Source: Betaproteobacteria bacterium
Lineage (GTDB): Bacteria; Pseudomonadota; Gammaproteobacteria; Burkholderiales; Burkholderiaceae_D
DNA length: 23,502 nt
Direction of reading: 5' to 3'
Assembly: GCA_015655165.1 (NCBI GenBank)
Contig: JAATFN010000254.1
Span: 1-23,502 of the forward strand
Each line of letters opens with the position of its first letter. The stretch's first letter is position 1. This document shows, piece by piece, positions 7,500-15,980 of this stretch. The notes beneath the pieces were generated by a model. The model was not told where the DNA came from, searched no databases, and worked only from the letters and a program-made list of their open reading frames with translations. Made by a program: the position numbers and the translations under genes.

Positions 7500-8319
7500 G
7501 CCCCTTTATCGTTTCTTGCAAACGCAACGACACATCGCCGGCCGCCACTGCAACACGCCCGTTTCGGGTATCCATCAGAAACTGGCCGCTCTCGTCGATT
7601 CCTACAGCAACCCCATCATGTACCACATGACCATCATTTAAAATCACTACTGCACGGCCCTCATAGGCATGCAGTACATTCCAACGTGGTATAAACGCAG
7701 CAAACCCATGTTGCTCGAACTGGACAAGCGCATTGGCAAGATTGGTGACCAGTTTGGCCAAAACCATTTCCCGCTCCCAATGGGTCAGTTCAGTAGCACT
7801 GGCGACTTCGCGTCCGATTGTAGCGGCAACAGACGCAGGTATGTCCAGATTTAATCCTATACCGATAACCACCCAGGTCGCTTTTTGGGATGCTTTGCGG
7901 CTATTGGCAACTTCAATCAGAATACCTGCCAGTTTGGCGCCATTACGCAACACATCATTGGGCCACTTCAATTCGACATCAATGCCCAATGACTTTAGCG
8001 ACTCGGCAATCACCACCCCGATAGCCAGCGACAAACCGGCAATCGACTGTGAGGACGCAACTGGCCATGCCAGCGAGAACGTCATCGCAGAAGCAGCACG
8101 CGTATGCCAAGGCCGGCCCGCACGTCCCCGTCCTGCAGTTTGCACATCGGCAACTAAAAACGTAGGGCCGGTTAATGTGTCGACAGCGGCAATCAGATCG
8201 GCATTCGTCGAGCCTGTTTGTGCAACAGCACGAATGGCGACATGGTCGGCATGGCTATGCACTTTAGCGAGATAGGCGACAATTTTTTCAGCAGAAGTAT
8301 TCAAGTTCATGGTGGACAT
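7480..8319 (-). CDS. birA: Biotin--[acetyl-CoA-carboxylase] ligase, catalytic form
   Basis: BirA makes biotinyl-5'-AMP and transfers biotin to the AccB subunit of acetyl-CoA carboxylase. The biotin-binding loop GRGRAGRPWH is at residues 63-72, KWPNDV at 118-123 and KLAGILIE at 129-136, followed by a small C-terminal SH3-like domain ending in VAVAAGDVSLR. There is no N-terminal winged helix, so this is the monofunctional (group I) type that does not act as the biotin-operon repressor. The SGST-like motif is TGSTNADL at residues 35-42. Candidate starts are ATG 8317-8319 and ATG 8308-8310; neither has a clear ribosome site. A TACAAT hexamer at 8318-8323 places the second start near the expected transcription start. 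First gene of birA-coaX-SPOR, divergent from the VanZ gene. Confidence 0.95.
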   Translation of the reverse strand: MSTMNLNTSAEKIVAYLAKVHSHADHVAIRAVAQTGSTNADLIAAVDTLTGPTFLVADVQTAGRGRAGRPWHTRAASAMTFSLAWPVASSQSIAGLSLAIGVVIAESLKSLGIDVELKWPNDVLRNGAKLAGILIEVANSRKASQKATWVVIGIGLNLDIPASVAATIGREVASATELTHWEREMVLAKLVTNLANALVQFEQHGFAAFIPRWNVLHAYEGRAVVILNDGHVVHDGVAVGIDESGQFLMDTRNGRVAVAAGDVSLRLQETIKGHDATVN

Positions 8320-8366
8320 TGTAAATGGAGATGCACGTATCCATAAAATGGTTTACCCTCGAAGAA

Positions 8367-9494
8367 ATGAATACTTCTGCGCCGGCCAAACCTGCCGTTT
8401 CCTACTTTGCTCGCGTCAGTCTGCTGATTTTTACACTATTAATTGTGTATGCCAGTTGGTATCCATTCTCCGATTGGCGTAGCATTGGCTTGCACCCGCT
8501 CGGTTATCTGTTCGCCAACTTCCCGTATTACTGGACCATTTTTGATGTCTGGACCAATGTAGCAGGCTATATGCCGTTCGGGATGTTGATGGTATTTGCT
8601 TTATACCCGAAAATACGTTCATTGGGTGCAATTGTTGTGACAATTGTGGCAGGAACACTGCTATCAGGCACCATGGAAGCCGGACAAACTTTTCTGCCGA
8701 TACGGGTACCCTCTAATCTGGATTTAATCACCAATGTTCTGGGAGCAGCACTAGGCGCGGTACTAAGCGTCAAACTGGTTCCCTATTTTTTGGAGGGCAG
8801 CCAGTTCCTTCGGCTACGAAAACGCTGGTTCTTGCCAGAAGCCAGTCGCGGACTCGTCGTCATTGGACTTTGGCCACTAGCATTTATTTACCCGCAAAAC
8901 CATTTATTTGGTCTGGGGCACTTCGCTCCACTCGCATCCGACTTGCTCTCGAGTGCACTCGACACACCATTGCATTTGACTACACTTTGGGTCAATACGG
9001 TTGAGTTATCGGCTGAAGCTTATTGGTTAACCGACATCATCATTACCATTTGTGGCTTAACCGGTGCCGCACTAACCTTATTTCTCGTACTAACCAAACA
9101 AGCACCTAAAGCGGTGTTTGTTTTTATTTTTATTAGCAGTCTGATGGCAGTTAAAACGCTGGCATCAGCACTATTATTCGAACCAAACAATGCCTTTATA
9201 TGGATTACACCAGGTACCGTAGGAGGCATCATTCTTAGCCTACCGATTATATTTGGCCTGTCGTTTGCACCTGCAAAGGCTCAAAAACATATGGCAGTTG
9301 CCGCTATCATATTCGGCTTATTGCTCACCAATGCGATCCCGGACAATCCTTATTTTGTAGAAATGATTCAGACATGGGGACGCGGCAAGTTCCTGAATTT
9401 CAACGGTGCCGCGCAATTCCTCGCAATTCTGTTACCATTTTTGGCATTATGGTATTTGTATCATCCAATTCACCGCAAAAAACCACTTCCTTGA
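8367..9494 (+). CDS. VanZ-family multi-pass membrane protein
   Basis: From the ATG at 8367-8369 this is a 375-aa integral membrane protein with about nine to ten hydrophobic helices. The VanZ-like domain is N-terminal: YASWYPF near residue 28, then DVWTNVAGYMPFGMLMVF and EAGQTFLPIRVPSNLDLITN leading into a GAALGAVL helix. These are the conserved polar sites of the family. VanZ from the Tn1546 vancomycin cluster confers low-level teicoplanin resistance by an unclear mechanism; most family members are uncharacterised. The roughly 230 residues after the VanZ domain add helices and extend it beyond the usual 120-180 aa. An upstream ATG at 8325 would add 14 polar residues and brings the frame to within six bases of the divergent birA start; the later start fits the hydrophobic profile better. 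Confidence 0.82.
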   Translation: MNTSAPAKPAVSYFARVSLLIFTLLIVYASWYPFSDWRSIGLHPLGYLFANFPYYWTIFDVWTNVAGYMPFGMLMVFALYPKIRSLGAIVVTIVAGTLLSGTMEAGQTFLPIRVPSNLDLITNVLGAALGAVLSVKLVPYFLEGSQFLRLRKRWFLPEASRGLVVIGLWPLAFIYPQNHLFGLGHFAPLASDLLSSALDTPLHLTTLWVNTVELSAEAYWLTDIIITICGLTGAALTLFLVLTKQAPKAVFVFIFISSLMAVKTLASALLFEPNNAFIWITPGTVGGIILSLPIIFGLSFAPAKAQKHMAVAAIIFGLLLTNAIPDNPYFVEMIQTWGRGKFLNFNGAAQFLAILLPFLALWYLYHPIHRKKPLP

Positions 9495-9535
9495 CGTGCA
9501 AGTTACCCGTCTTTCACTGACAAATATTGCCTGCC

Positions 9536-10171
9536 ATGAACTCACACACACAACCATTTTTTATTGACGGCGCTGCCGGACAACTCGAATGCGCACTCGA
9601 TTTACCTGATCCGGAACAGACTCCTACACCACGCGGCCTGGCATTGGTTGCCCACCCGCATCCGCTTTATGGTGGCACGATGGACAATAAAGTTGCCCAA
9701 ACCCTGGCACGCAGCTTCGTTGCCTTGGGCTATGCCGCTGTGCGTATGAATTTTCGTGGTGTCGGCAAATCAGAGGGCACGTATGACGAAGGACGTGGCG
9801 AAACAGACGATATGGCCTTGTTACTCGCACACATGCGCAAACAGTACCCTGATTTACCGTTTGCTCTGGCGGGATTTTCTTTTGGTACGTTTGTACAAGC
9901 ACAATTGCAACAACGACTGAGTAAAGAAAACACACCGGCAGAACGTCTAGTACTCATTGGTACTGCTGCCGGCAAATGGGCCATACCTGAAGTACCCGAC
10001 AATACCATTGTCATTCATGGTGAATCCGATGACACAATTGCCTTGTCGGCTGTGTTTGACTGGGCACGTCCACAAGAATTACCTGTCATTGTGATCCCGG
10101 GTGCCGATCACTTCTTCCACCGCAAACTGCACCATATCAAACAGTTTGTCGTCCAACTCTGGCACCGATAA
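9536..10171 (+). CDS. Alpha/beta hydrolase (COG2945-type)
   Basis: This is a cytoplasmic alpha/beta-hydrolase of about 211 aa. HPHPLYGGTMDNKV in the oxyanion-hole region and RMNFRGVGKSEGTYDEG are signatures of the COG2945 group. The nucleophile elbow is GFSFGTFV, the acid is in HGESDDTI, and the catalytic His is in GADHFFHRKL near the C-terminus. The triad is therefore complete. Members are small esterases of unknown natural substrate. The frame runs back to a TTG at 9527, but the ATG at 9536 is the natural start. It lies 41 bases after the VanZ gene on the same strand and may be co-transcribed with it. The gap to dacA is 126 bases to the chosen start. Confidence 0.88.
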   Translation: MNSHTQPFFIDGAAGQLECALDLPDPEQTPTPRGLALVAHPHPLYGGTMDNKVAQTLARSFVALGYAAVRMNFRGVGKSEGTYDEGRGETDDMALLLAHMRKQYPDLPFALAGFSFGTFVQAQLQQRLSKENTPAERLVLIGTAAGKWAIPEVPDNTIVIHGESDDTIALSAVFDWARPQELPVIVIPGADHFFHRKLHHIKQFVVQLWHR

Positions 10172-10207
10172 TACGTTTAGTAACAAGATTTAAGACGTGA
10201 TCGTGTT

Positions 10208-10213
10208 TATAAT
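10208..10213 (+). promoter_or_regulatory. Possible -10 element for dacA
   Basis: A consensus TATAAT lies about 84 bases before the chosen dacA start, in the only sizeable gap between the hydrolase gene and dacA. I find no convincing -35 at 16-18 bases, so the promoter would be weak or activator-dependent. Confidence 0.3.
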
Positions 10214-10297
10214 TAGGGTTACGCTTTACACACTTCAGCCAATCCCATTTTTCTTCACAGAATAATGGCTTCATTCCTGCTTTTAGAAATCGTTAAG

Positions 10298-11452
10298 ATG
10301 AAACATTTCCTTGCCGGCATAGTCACTGCCTTATGCCTCTTTAGTACTGCAGCTTCAGCACAATCGCTTCCACCACCGACCATTGCCGCCAAATCATGGT
10401 TATTGCTGGATGCCTCCAGCCACCAGATTATCGCATCACAAAATCCCGATGAACGTGTCGAGCCTGCCTCACTGGTTAAATTGATGACAGCCTATCTGTC
10501 GTTTGCAGCATTACGCGAAAAACGCCTGGATACGCAACAAATGATCAGTACCTCTGTCAATGCATGGAAAGTCGATCCAAGCAGCTCCAAAATGTTTGTC
10601 GAACCCAATAAACCGGTGTCGATCAACGATCTGCTGTTTGGCCTGATTACTGTCTCTGGCAATGATGCAGCCGTTGCATTAGCTGAAGCCGTCTCCGGTA
10701 CTGAAGATGCATTTGTGACGCTGATGAATCAAGAAGCAGAACGCCAAGGCATGAAAGGCACGCATTACAGCAATCCACATGGCTTACCTAGTGCCAATAC
10801 CTACACAACAGCACGTGATCTGGCGATTCTGAGTAACAATCTGGTGACAGATTTCCCCGAGTATTACCATACCTATTACTCGGTCAAACAGTTTACCTAC
10901 AACAAGATCACCCAACCAAACCGTAACCGCCTCTTGTGGCTCGATCCTACGGTCGATGGCATGAAAACAGGCCATACATCCAGTGCCGGCTATTCGTTGA
11001 TTACTTCTGCAAAACGTCCGGCAGTCAACAATGGCGAGCGTCGCCTGGTATCGATCGTCATCGGTACGACATCGGATCAGGTGCGTACTCAGGAAAGCCA
11101 GAAACTGCTGAACTGGGGTTTCCAGAACTTTGATGCAGTCAAACTCTATGACAAAAATCAACCTGTTGATACACCGTCTGTCTGGAAGGGTTCTCAAGGC
11201 AAGATCAAGATCGGTTTCAATCATGACATGTATGTCACTGTACCCAAAGGTAGCGCCGGAAAAATCCAACCTGTCTTGGAACGCAACGATCCGCTTGTGG
11301 CACCGATATCCGTCAATGACAAAGTCGGTGTCTTGAAAGTCAACATCGACGGTAAAACCATTGCCGAGCAACCTTTGCTCGCACTCGAATCTGTCTCTAC
11401 AGCCGGGTTCATCGGCCGTGCCTGGGATTCGCTACTGTTAATGTTCAAGTAA
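10298..11452 (+). CDS. dacA: D-alanyl-D-alanine carboxypeptidase (PBP5/6 type)
   Basis: This low-molecular-mass penicillin-binding protein removes the terminal D-Ala from peptidoglycan pentapeptides in the periplasm. From the ATG at 10298 (384 aa) it opens with a signal peptide ending ASA before QSLPPP. The catalytic motifs are SLVK (Ser58-Lys61), SGN (120-122) and KTG (223-225), in the spacing of peptidase family S11. A beta-rich PBP5 C-terminal domain follows (about 275-365), and the last residues (FIGRAWDSLLLMFK) form an amphipathic membrane anchor as in PBP5/6. An in-frame ATG at 10265 would add 11 residues before the signal peptide and is unlikely. Downstream is a perfect terminator shared with the convergent virJ-like gene. 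Confidence 0.96.
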   Translation: MKHFLAGIVTALCLFSTAASAQSLPPPTIAAKSWLLLDASSHQIIASQNPDERVEPASLVKLMTAYLSFAALREKRLDTQQMISTSVNAWKVDPSSSKMFVEPNKPVSINDLLFGLITVSGNDAAVALAEAVSGTEDAFVTLMNQEAERQGMKGTHYSNPHGLPSANTYTTARDLAILSNNLVTDFPEYYHTYYSVKQFTYNKITQPNRNRLLWLDPTVDGMKTGHTSSAGYSLITSAKRPAVNNGERRLVSIVIGTTSDQVRTQESQKLLNWGFQNFDAVKLYDKNQPVDTPSVWKGSQGKIKIGFNHDMYVTVPKGSAGKIQPVLERNDPLVAPISVNDKVGVLKVNIDGKTIAEQPLLALESVSTAGFIGRAWDSLLLMFK

Positions 11453-11466
11453 GCAATACACCCTAC

Positions 11467-11499
11467 AAAAAGGCCAGACATAGATTGTCTGGCCTTTTT
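11467..11499. terminator. Bidirectional rho-independent terminator between dacA and virJ
   Basis: AAAAAGGCCAGACA and TGTCTGGCCTTTTT form a perfect 14-base inverted repeat around the loop TAGAT. The A and T tracts on both sides let it work for dacA on + and for the virJ-like gene on -. Confidence 0.92.
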
Positions 11500-11543
11500 G
11501 TTTCTCATCGTTTTTCTCGTATTGCTTCTCTGTCTATCCCGAC

Positions 11544-13124
11544 TTATCTGAACACTGGCACTGTATTCTTTTTCAATTCCGCAGGTGCGGCTTCTTTCAC
11601 CGGCATCTCGATACTGCCAAGAATGTGCGCTGCCAATTTGTCGTAGGCACCATCAAAATGATGGTCTCCAGCCAGACGCAATACACGCACTGGTGCGCGC
11701 ATTGCTGTTAATGACGGGCACACAGACTCGTCATCGCTTGCACCATAAATACAGATCCCCAATCTGGCAGGCATTTTCATGACTTCAGGAACAATCGGCA
11801 AACCATCACTAGCGGATCCAATCCAGTTCGATACATGGAATTCAAACGCTGCACGTTTACCCAAGCCGAGCAACACGACGCTGGCGACTTGAGAACGAAC
11901 ATCTGCACTAAATCTATTGACCACAAACGGTAAGATATCCGCACCTTGCGAATAACCGATTAACTGTATTTTTGCCCGATGCCATTGCGGTTGTGCCTGA
12001 TAGTAACGAATCACGCGCTCCAAGTCCCGTGTGGTCGACTCGGGTGTACGTTCTTTCCAGAAATAACGTAAAGAATCAAAGCCGATGACCGGAACACCTG
12101 AACGGCTGATGATTTTAGCCAGATCACGATCAATACCGGCCCATCCCCCATCACCGCTAATCATAATGGCCAGCACCGTATTCGTCATTGGCACAGCCGT
12201 ATTATCACCGGTATTTTTAACCGGTATTTCAATTAACGGCAAATCGGCAACAGCAGCAGGTGGGGGAGCAGTCGTAATGGCATGTGAAAGAATCTGGTTG
12301 ACGGCTTTTAACGTTTCCATCTGCTCTTCATCACTACCGACAGCAACTGCCGGACCAACACTGGCATCAGTGACTTCTTTTGCGAATTTCTTTAATGTTC
12401 TACCAGCCGCAACGGTATTTGCATCAGGCACAATAAACCAGGATGTACCCAGTTTTTCTTGTGGCTGCAATGTGTATTTCACAATCCTCGTGTCAGGAGA
12501 TTTTTGTGGTTTGGTCGTGTTTTGTGGTGCCCTGTCATCAAACTCGGGCGGCTCCGTATGCAAGTCCCGGCCTTTACACAACGGCAAAGGCAAATCGATT
12601 TTTGAAGGAAAACCCAACGATATGCCGCCACTGTAAGTACGTTTATTGGCTGCTGCCAATTGCCCATATACAAACGTTGCAGCACGACCACTACCAATCA
12701 ATACAGGTGTACGGTATACCGGTAACTGATAACGGGCCTGCAATACACGACTGAAATTTTCCAGATCGCCATCAAAACCCAGACAATTGCCGCCCTTGGT
12801 TTGATCACGAATCAATGGCCCCAGATCCAGACCTGCGACCATCACACCTTCACGACTTAAGGCCTTGGCCAGACTGTCGTCATGCGCACTCAACACCGGA
12901 GATTTCGTTTTACAGACATCTGCCACCTTAGTTGTACTGCTGTCGGTTAACAGCAATACAACACCACGTACTTCACCTGCCGGCCGATAAACCGGTGCGC
13001 AATGGAAATTCCCGTGCTCGAATAGTTCAGGTGCAGTAACCGCTACAGGTGCGGCGTTAAGTTGAGTAGAAAGCGCATATAAAGCCAATGCCAGTGCAAG
13101 CAACTTCAAAAATATATGTTTCAT
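11544..13124 (-). CDS. virJ: AcvB/VirJ-family periplasmic lysyl-PG hydrolase
   Basis: This 526-aa exported protein has a signal peptide ending near LNA (residue 24). The N-terminal half (30-210) is a degenerate alpha/beta-hydrolase-like region with IGSGRAA where a nucleophile elbow would be. A flexible Pro/Ala linker (285-310) leads to the VirJ domain (315-510). There the catalytic set is complete: GYSQGAD with Ser392, the acidic GASDDESVCP (461-470) and GDHHF with His488 or His489. MISGDGGWAG and FDSLRYFWKERTPE are family signatures. AcvB of Agrobacterium hydrolyses lysyl-phosphatidylglycerol, and VirJ of the Ti plasmid is its shorter relative. Coupling by ATGA to the upstream mprF matches that role, the two forming a make-and-remove pair. 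Its stop is 45 bases from the shared terminator. Confidence 0.9.
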   Translation of the reverse strand: MKHIFLKLLALALALYALSTQLNAAPVAVTAPELFEHGNFHCAPVYRPAGEVRGVVLLLTDSSTTKVADVCKTKSPVLSAHDDSLAKALSREGVMVAGLDLGPLIRDQTKGGNCLGFDGDLENFSRVLQARYQLPVYRTPVLIGSGRAATFVYGQLAAANKRTYSGGISLGFPSKIDLPLPLCKGRDLHTEPPEFDDRAPQNTTKPQKSPDTRIVKYTLQPQEKLGTSWFIVPDANTVAAGRTLKKFAKEVTDASVGPAVAVGSDEEQMETLKAVNQILSHAITTAPPPAAVADLPLIEIPVKNTGDNTAVPMTNTVLAIMISGDGGWAGIDRDLAKIISRSGVPVIGFDSLRYFWKERTPESTTRDLERVIRYYQAQPQWHRAKIQLIGYSQGADILPFVVNRFSADVRSQVASVVLLGLGKRAAFEFHVSNWIGSASDGLPIVPEVMKMPARLGICIYGASDDESVCPSLTAMRAPVRVLRLAGDHHFDGAYDKLAAHILGSIEMPVKEAAPAELKKNTVPVFR

Positions 13125-15703
13125 TTTGCTATCATACCGGGTCTTCCCCGATTAATCATTGTTGTGACATCTGCCAGTGTCAATACTGGCGCCAATCCAC
13201 CCGGTGACGCCAGATACCGCGGCTCCCACTCTGGATCGAATTTCTCTTTAAAACTGCGCAGGCCACGGAAATGATAAAAACGTTCCCCATGACCAAACAA
13301 TAGCCGTCCAAACCGATGCCAGCGTGATGCCAGTTCATGCTCTGCCATTCCCGACAATGGTGCCATCCCCAAGCCAAAACGTTCAACGCCCAAGGCTTGA
13401 TAGTGCAGCATTAATTTCGTAAACAGGAAGTCCATCGTGCCAGGCGGCACATCGGCACGATGACGCATTAAATCAATACTGGCCTCACGCCGCGTTGCGG
13501 TCTCCAGTAATGATGCGAATGCAATCGGTTGTCCATTCAAACGCACCAAGGCAACCGGTAAACGTACAAGGTAAACTGCATCAAACACACCCAGAGAAAA
13601 TCCTTTCTCGCGTGTTTTATGTGTCGACAGCCAGATGTTGGAAATCTCTCCCAATGCAGGCAATTCATCATGGACATGTTCCGGCGCAATCACCTCAAAG
13701 GTCATCCCTTCACGCTCGGCACGATTGACTGCTGTACGTAAGTTAGCGCGACTGCCACCTTTCAGACTGAAATCAGACAGCGACACCCACGCATATTCGC
13801 CCAGTTTATACGCACGCAAACCGGCATCAATATACAACGGCAAGATTTCCGGACGTACCTGATAAAAAGCGGCACGCCCGCCGTGCGCATGTGCCATTTC
13901 GATAAACTCCCAGACCAGCTCGCGCCACTCATGCTGCGCACCGACCGGATCAAATAACGCAACCCATGAGCGTCCCATCTTGCCGTACATAATGAAACTT
14001 TTACCTGACTCGGAGAACAGCACATGTTTGTCTGCCGACAAAACCAGCGCTGCTCCTGCACTATCTTGTGCCGCAACAATTGCGGCAATACGATCGAGTT
14101 CTTCCGGAGTCGGCAACTGTGGATCGCCTGATGGTCGACGCAATAACTGCCAAGCTGCCAGAAGCAATGTGATGACGGCAACTGCCATCGTCGCCCGCAA
14201 CGAGCGAGGCGCATCTGCGTTGACTTCAAACAACCACCAAAGTTGCTGTGAATAATCGATGTTACGATAAGCAAAAAACAAAATCCAGACAATGGCACCC
14301 AGTGCAGCAAAGACGCTGATAAACCAGTAAGGATCCAATACTTGGCCAAATAATGATGAACGACGATCAAACTGGCGATGACTTAATACCAGTAAGATAA
14401 ACAGGAAGCCAAGGAAAATCATTTCATGCCAGGCGATGCCTTTTGGCAATGCCAACCAGAAACTGACCCCTGTTGCGATTAATGCCCCCCACCAGGCAGC
14501 ATCCAGACGATGTAAAATACCGCGTGCCAGTACCAATAATAACAAGCCGCAGATACTGCCGATCATATGAGATGACTCGATTAAAAACAAAGGCACCTTC
14601 AACGCCAATAATTCAGCCGCTTCTTCTGTCGTTGGTGTCACACCCGAGAGTAACAACACCAGTCCTGCAATAAACGTCAATACTGCCAGTACTAGTGGTG
14701 TCAATTGTGCCGAAGCACGAATTAATGGCCATGCAGCATGCGTGAATGGCTTCATCGCACCTGCACGCCATGTGTAATGCACCAGCAACAATGCTGCTAA
14801 CGCGAGCGGCAACAAAAAATAAATAATCCGGTAAAGCAACAATGCACCAGCAACTTCCTCTACAGGTACATGTGAGCCAATAGCCAGCAAAATAACGACT
14901 TCAAATACACCAAGACCACCTGGTACATGGCTGATAATACCTAATGCCAGTGCCACCATGTAAAACGCGATGAATGTCGAGAATGGCACACTGCCTGCAG
15001 GCAACAATACCCATAAAGTCAGTGCCGCAAATCCCATATCGCCGGCAGCAATGCATAGTTGCCAGAACGCCATGCCGGTTGTCGGCAAAGCGATCTTCCA
15101 GCGCCAGATTTGTATATGGCGCTGCTGCATGCACAATAGGATAAAACCTGCCACCGCAATTAACAGTGCGGCTGCAAATACTTGCAATATGCCGGCCGGG
15201 AAACCGGTCATGTGCGCCACACTCCTCGCACCCCACAACAGTCCGGCAGCACCAAAAGTCACAACTCCCATTGCGAACGACAGAACATTAAAACCGATCA
15301 CTTTGGTAATCTGGGCTGGTTCCAGCCCTGCTGCACTGTACAAGCGCAGTCTGACAGCCCCTCCGGCCAATGCACCAAAACCTACAGTATTACCCAGTGC
15401 GAATGCAATAAAGGAGGTAATGACTGTTGTCGATGTTTTGATGCTTGTATTGGCATAACGCAAAGAAGATCTATCGTATGCTGTCATGCATACATAACTC
15501 AATACCGTAGCCCCAACTGCGAGCAACAACTGTAAATGCGTTCTGGTTTGCAACGCGTTAACCAGATCGGCATAGGACACTTGTATCAACAGCTTTTGTA
15601 ACGTACTAAACACCAGTAAGCCAAGTAACATGACACCCAGTGTGAGCAGTGCGACACGTAAACCGTTCTTATCGAATAAGGCCAGTAGCCTGGAAAATGA
15701 CAT
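13121..15703 (-). CDS. mprF: Lysylphosphatidylglycerol synthase/flippase MprF
   Basis: This 860-aa bifunctional inner-membrane protein transfers lysine from Lys-tRNA to phosphatidylglycerol and flips the product, lowering surface negative charge. Residues 1-530 carry about 14 membrane helices, including the flippase region with FALGNTVGFGALAGGAVRLRLY and HVPGGLGVFEVVILL. The soluble C-terminus (about 555-840) is the DUF2156 dual-GNAT synthase domain: GKMGRSWVALFDPVG, GSRANLRTAVNRAEREGM, LMRHRADVPPGTMDFLF and GMAPLSG. The full length matches the family. The amino acid used (Lys, Ala or Arg) cannot be read from sequence alone. The gene has no visible ribosome-binding site: the bases before ATG are U- and A-rich and directly follow a terminator-like hairpin. 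It overlaps virJ by ATGA. Confidence 0.95.
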   Translation of the reverse strand: MSFSRLLALFDKNGLRVALLTLGVMLLGLLVFSTLQKLLIQVSYADLVNALQTRTHLQLLLAVGATVLSYVCMTAYDRSSLRYANTSIKTSTTVITSFIAFALGNTVGFGALAGGAVRLRLYSAAGLEPAQITKVIGFNVLSFAMGVVTFGAAGLLWGARSVAHMTGFPAGILQVFAAALLIAVAGFILLCMQQRHIQIWRWKIALPTTGMAFWQLCIAAGDMGFAALTLWVLLPAGSVPFSTFIAFYMVALALGIISHVPGGLGVFEVVILLAIGSHVPVEEVAGALLLYRIIYFLLPLALAALLLVHYTWRAGAMKPFTHAAWPLIRASAQLTPLVLAVLTFIAGLVLLLSGVTPTTEEAAELLALKVPLFLIESSHMIGSICGLLLLVLARGILHRLDAAWWGALIATGVSFWLALPKGIAWHEMIFLGFLFILLVLSHRQFDRRSSLFGQVLDPYWFISVFAALGAIVWILFFAYRNIDYSQQLWWLFEVNADAPRSLRATMAVAVITLLLAAWQLLRRPSGDPQLPTPEELDRIAAIVAAQDSAGAALVLSADKHVLFSESGKSFIMYGKMGRSWVALFDPVGAQHEWRELVWEFIEMAHAHGGRAAFYQVRPEILPLYIDAGLRAYKLGEYAWVSLSDFSLKGGSRANLRTAVNRAEREGMTFEVIAPEHVHDELPALGEISNIWLSTHKTREKGFSLGVFDAVYLVRLPVALVRLNGQPIAFASLLETATRREASIDLMRHRADVPPGTMDFLFTKLMLHYQALGVERFGLGMAPLSGMAEHELASRWHRFGRLLFGHGERFYHFRGLRSFKEKFDPEWEPRYLASPGGLAPVLTLADVTTMINRGRPGMIAK

Positions 15704-15713
15704 AAATTTATTT

Positions 15714-15751
15714 ACAAAAAAAGCGCTCCCGACAAAACTGTCAGTGCGCTT
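15714..15751 (-). terminator. Terminator-like hairpin in the mprF leader (possible attenuator)
   Basis: Minus strand: AAGCGC and GCGCTT form the base, GACA and TGTC the upper stem around a GTTT loop, with a small internal loop between. A run of seven T follows and ends about 12 bases before the mprF ATG. It is not the ahpF terminator, which lies about 165 bases further upstream. Either it attenuates mprF or it ends a short upstream transcript. Confidence 0.6.
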
Positions 15752-15913
15752 GGCATGCCTGATGGTAGCGAATCAAAGTCTTGCCGACCCTATCAATTCA
15801 CCCTGTATTGAGTATAGATGGTGATTTTCAAACGCATTCCTGTCAAGAGGTTTAAGGTAACAATCGTAAATATATTTTTATCTACATCTGGCTGTAGAAG
15901 GTTGTTTTACCTA

Positions 15914-15951
15914 TAAAAAAAGACCCGCTCACAACATCATGGGCGGATCTT
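15914..15951 (-). terminator. Rho-independent terminator of ahpF
   Basis: Minus strand: AGATCCGCCCA and AGCGGGTCT-side arms give an 11-pair stem with two G-U pairs, a loop of about eight bases, then seven T. It lies about 30 bases past the ahpF stop. A smaller CCCC/GGGG hairpin sits between the stop and this stem (15961-15974). Confidence 0.85.
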
Positions 15952-15980
15952 TACAATTTCCCCTATTTAAGGGGGTAATT

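Noticed and set aside
10784..11371. 195-codon open frame on - opposite dacA
   Set aside because: dacA has all PBP motifs and a signal peptide in the + frame; the reverse frame is a by-product of codon bias.
13762..14370. 202-codon open frame on - inside mprF
   Set aside because: It is another frame of the same strand within the conserved MprF synthase region; its composition is not protein-like.
15811..15846. Consensus TTGACA and TATACT upstream of mprF on -
   Set aside because: The spacing is 24 bases, too long for a sigma-70 promoter; no better pair was found.
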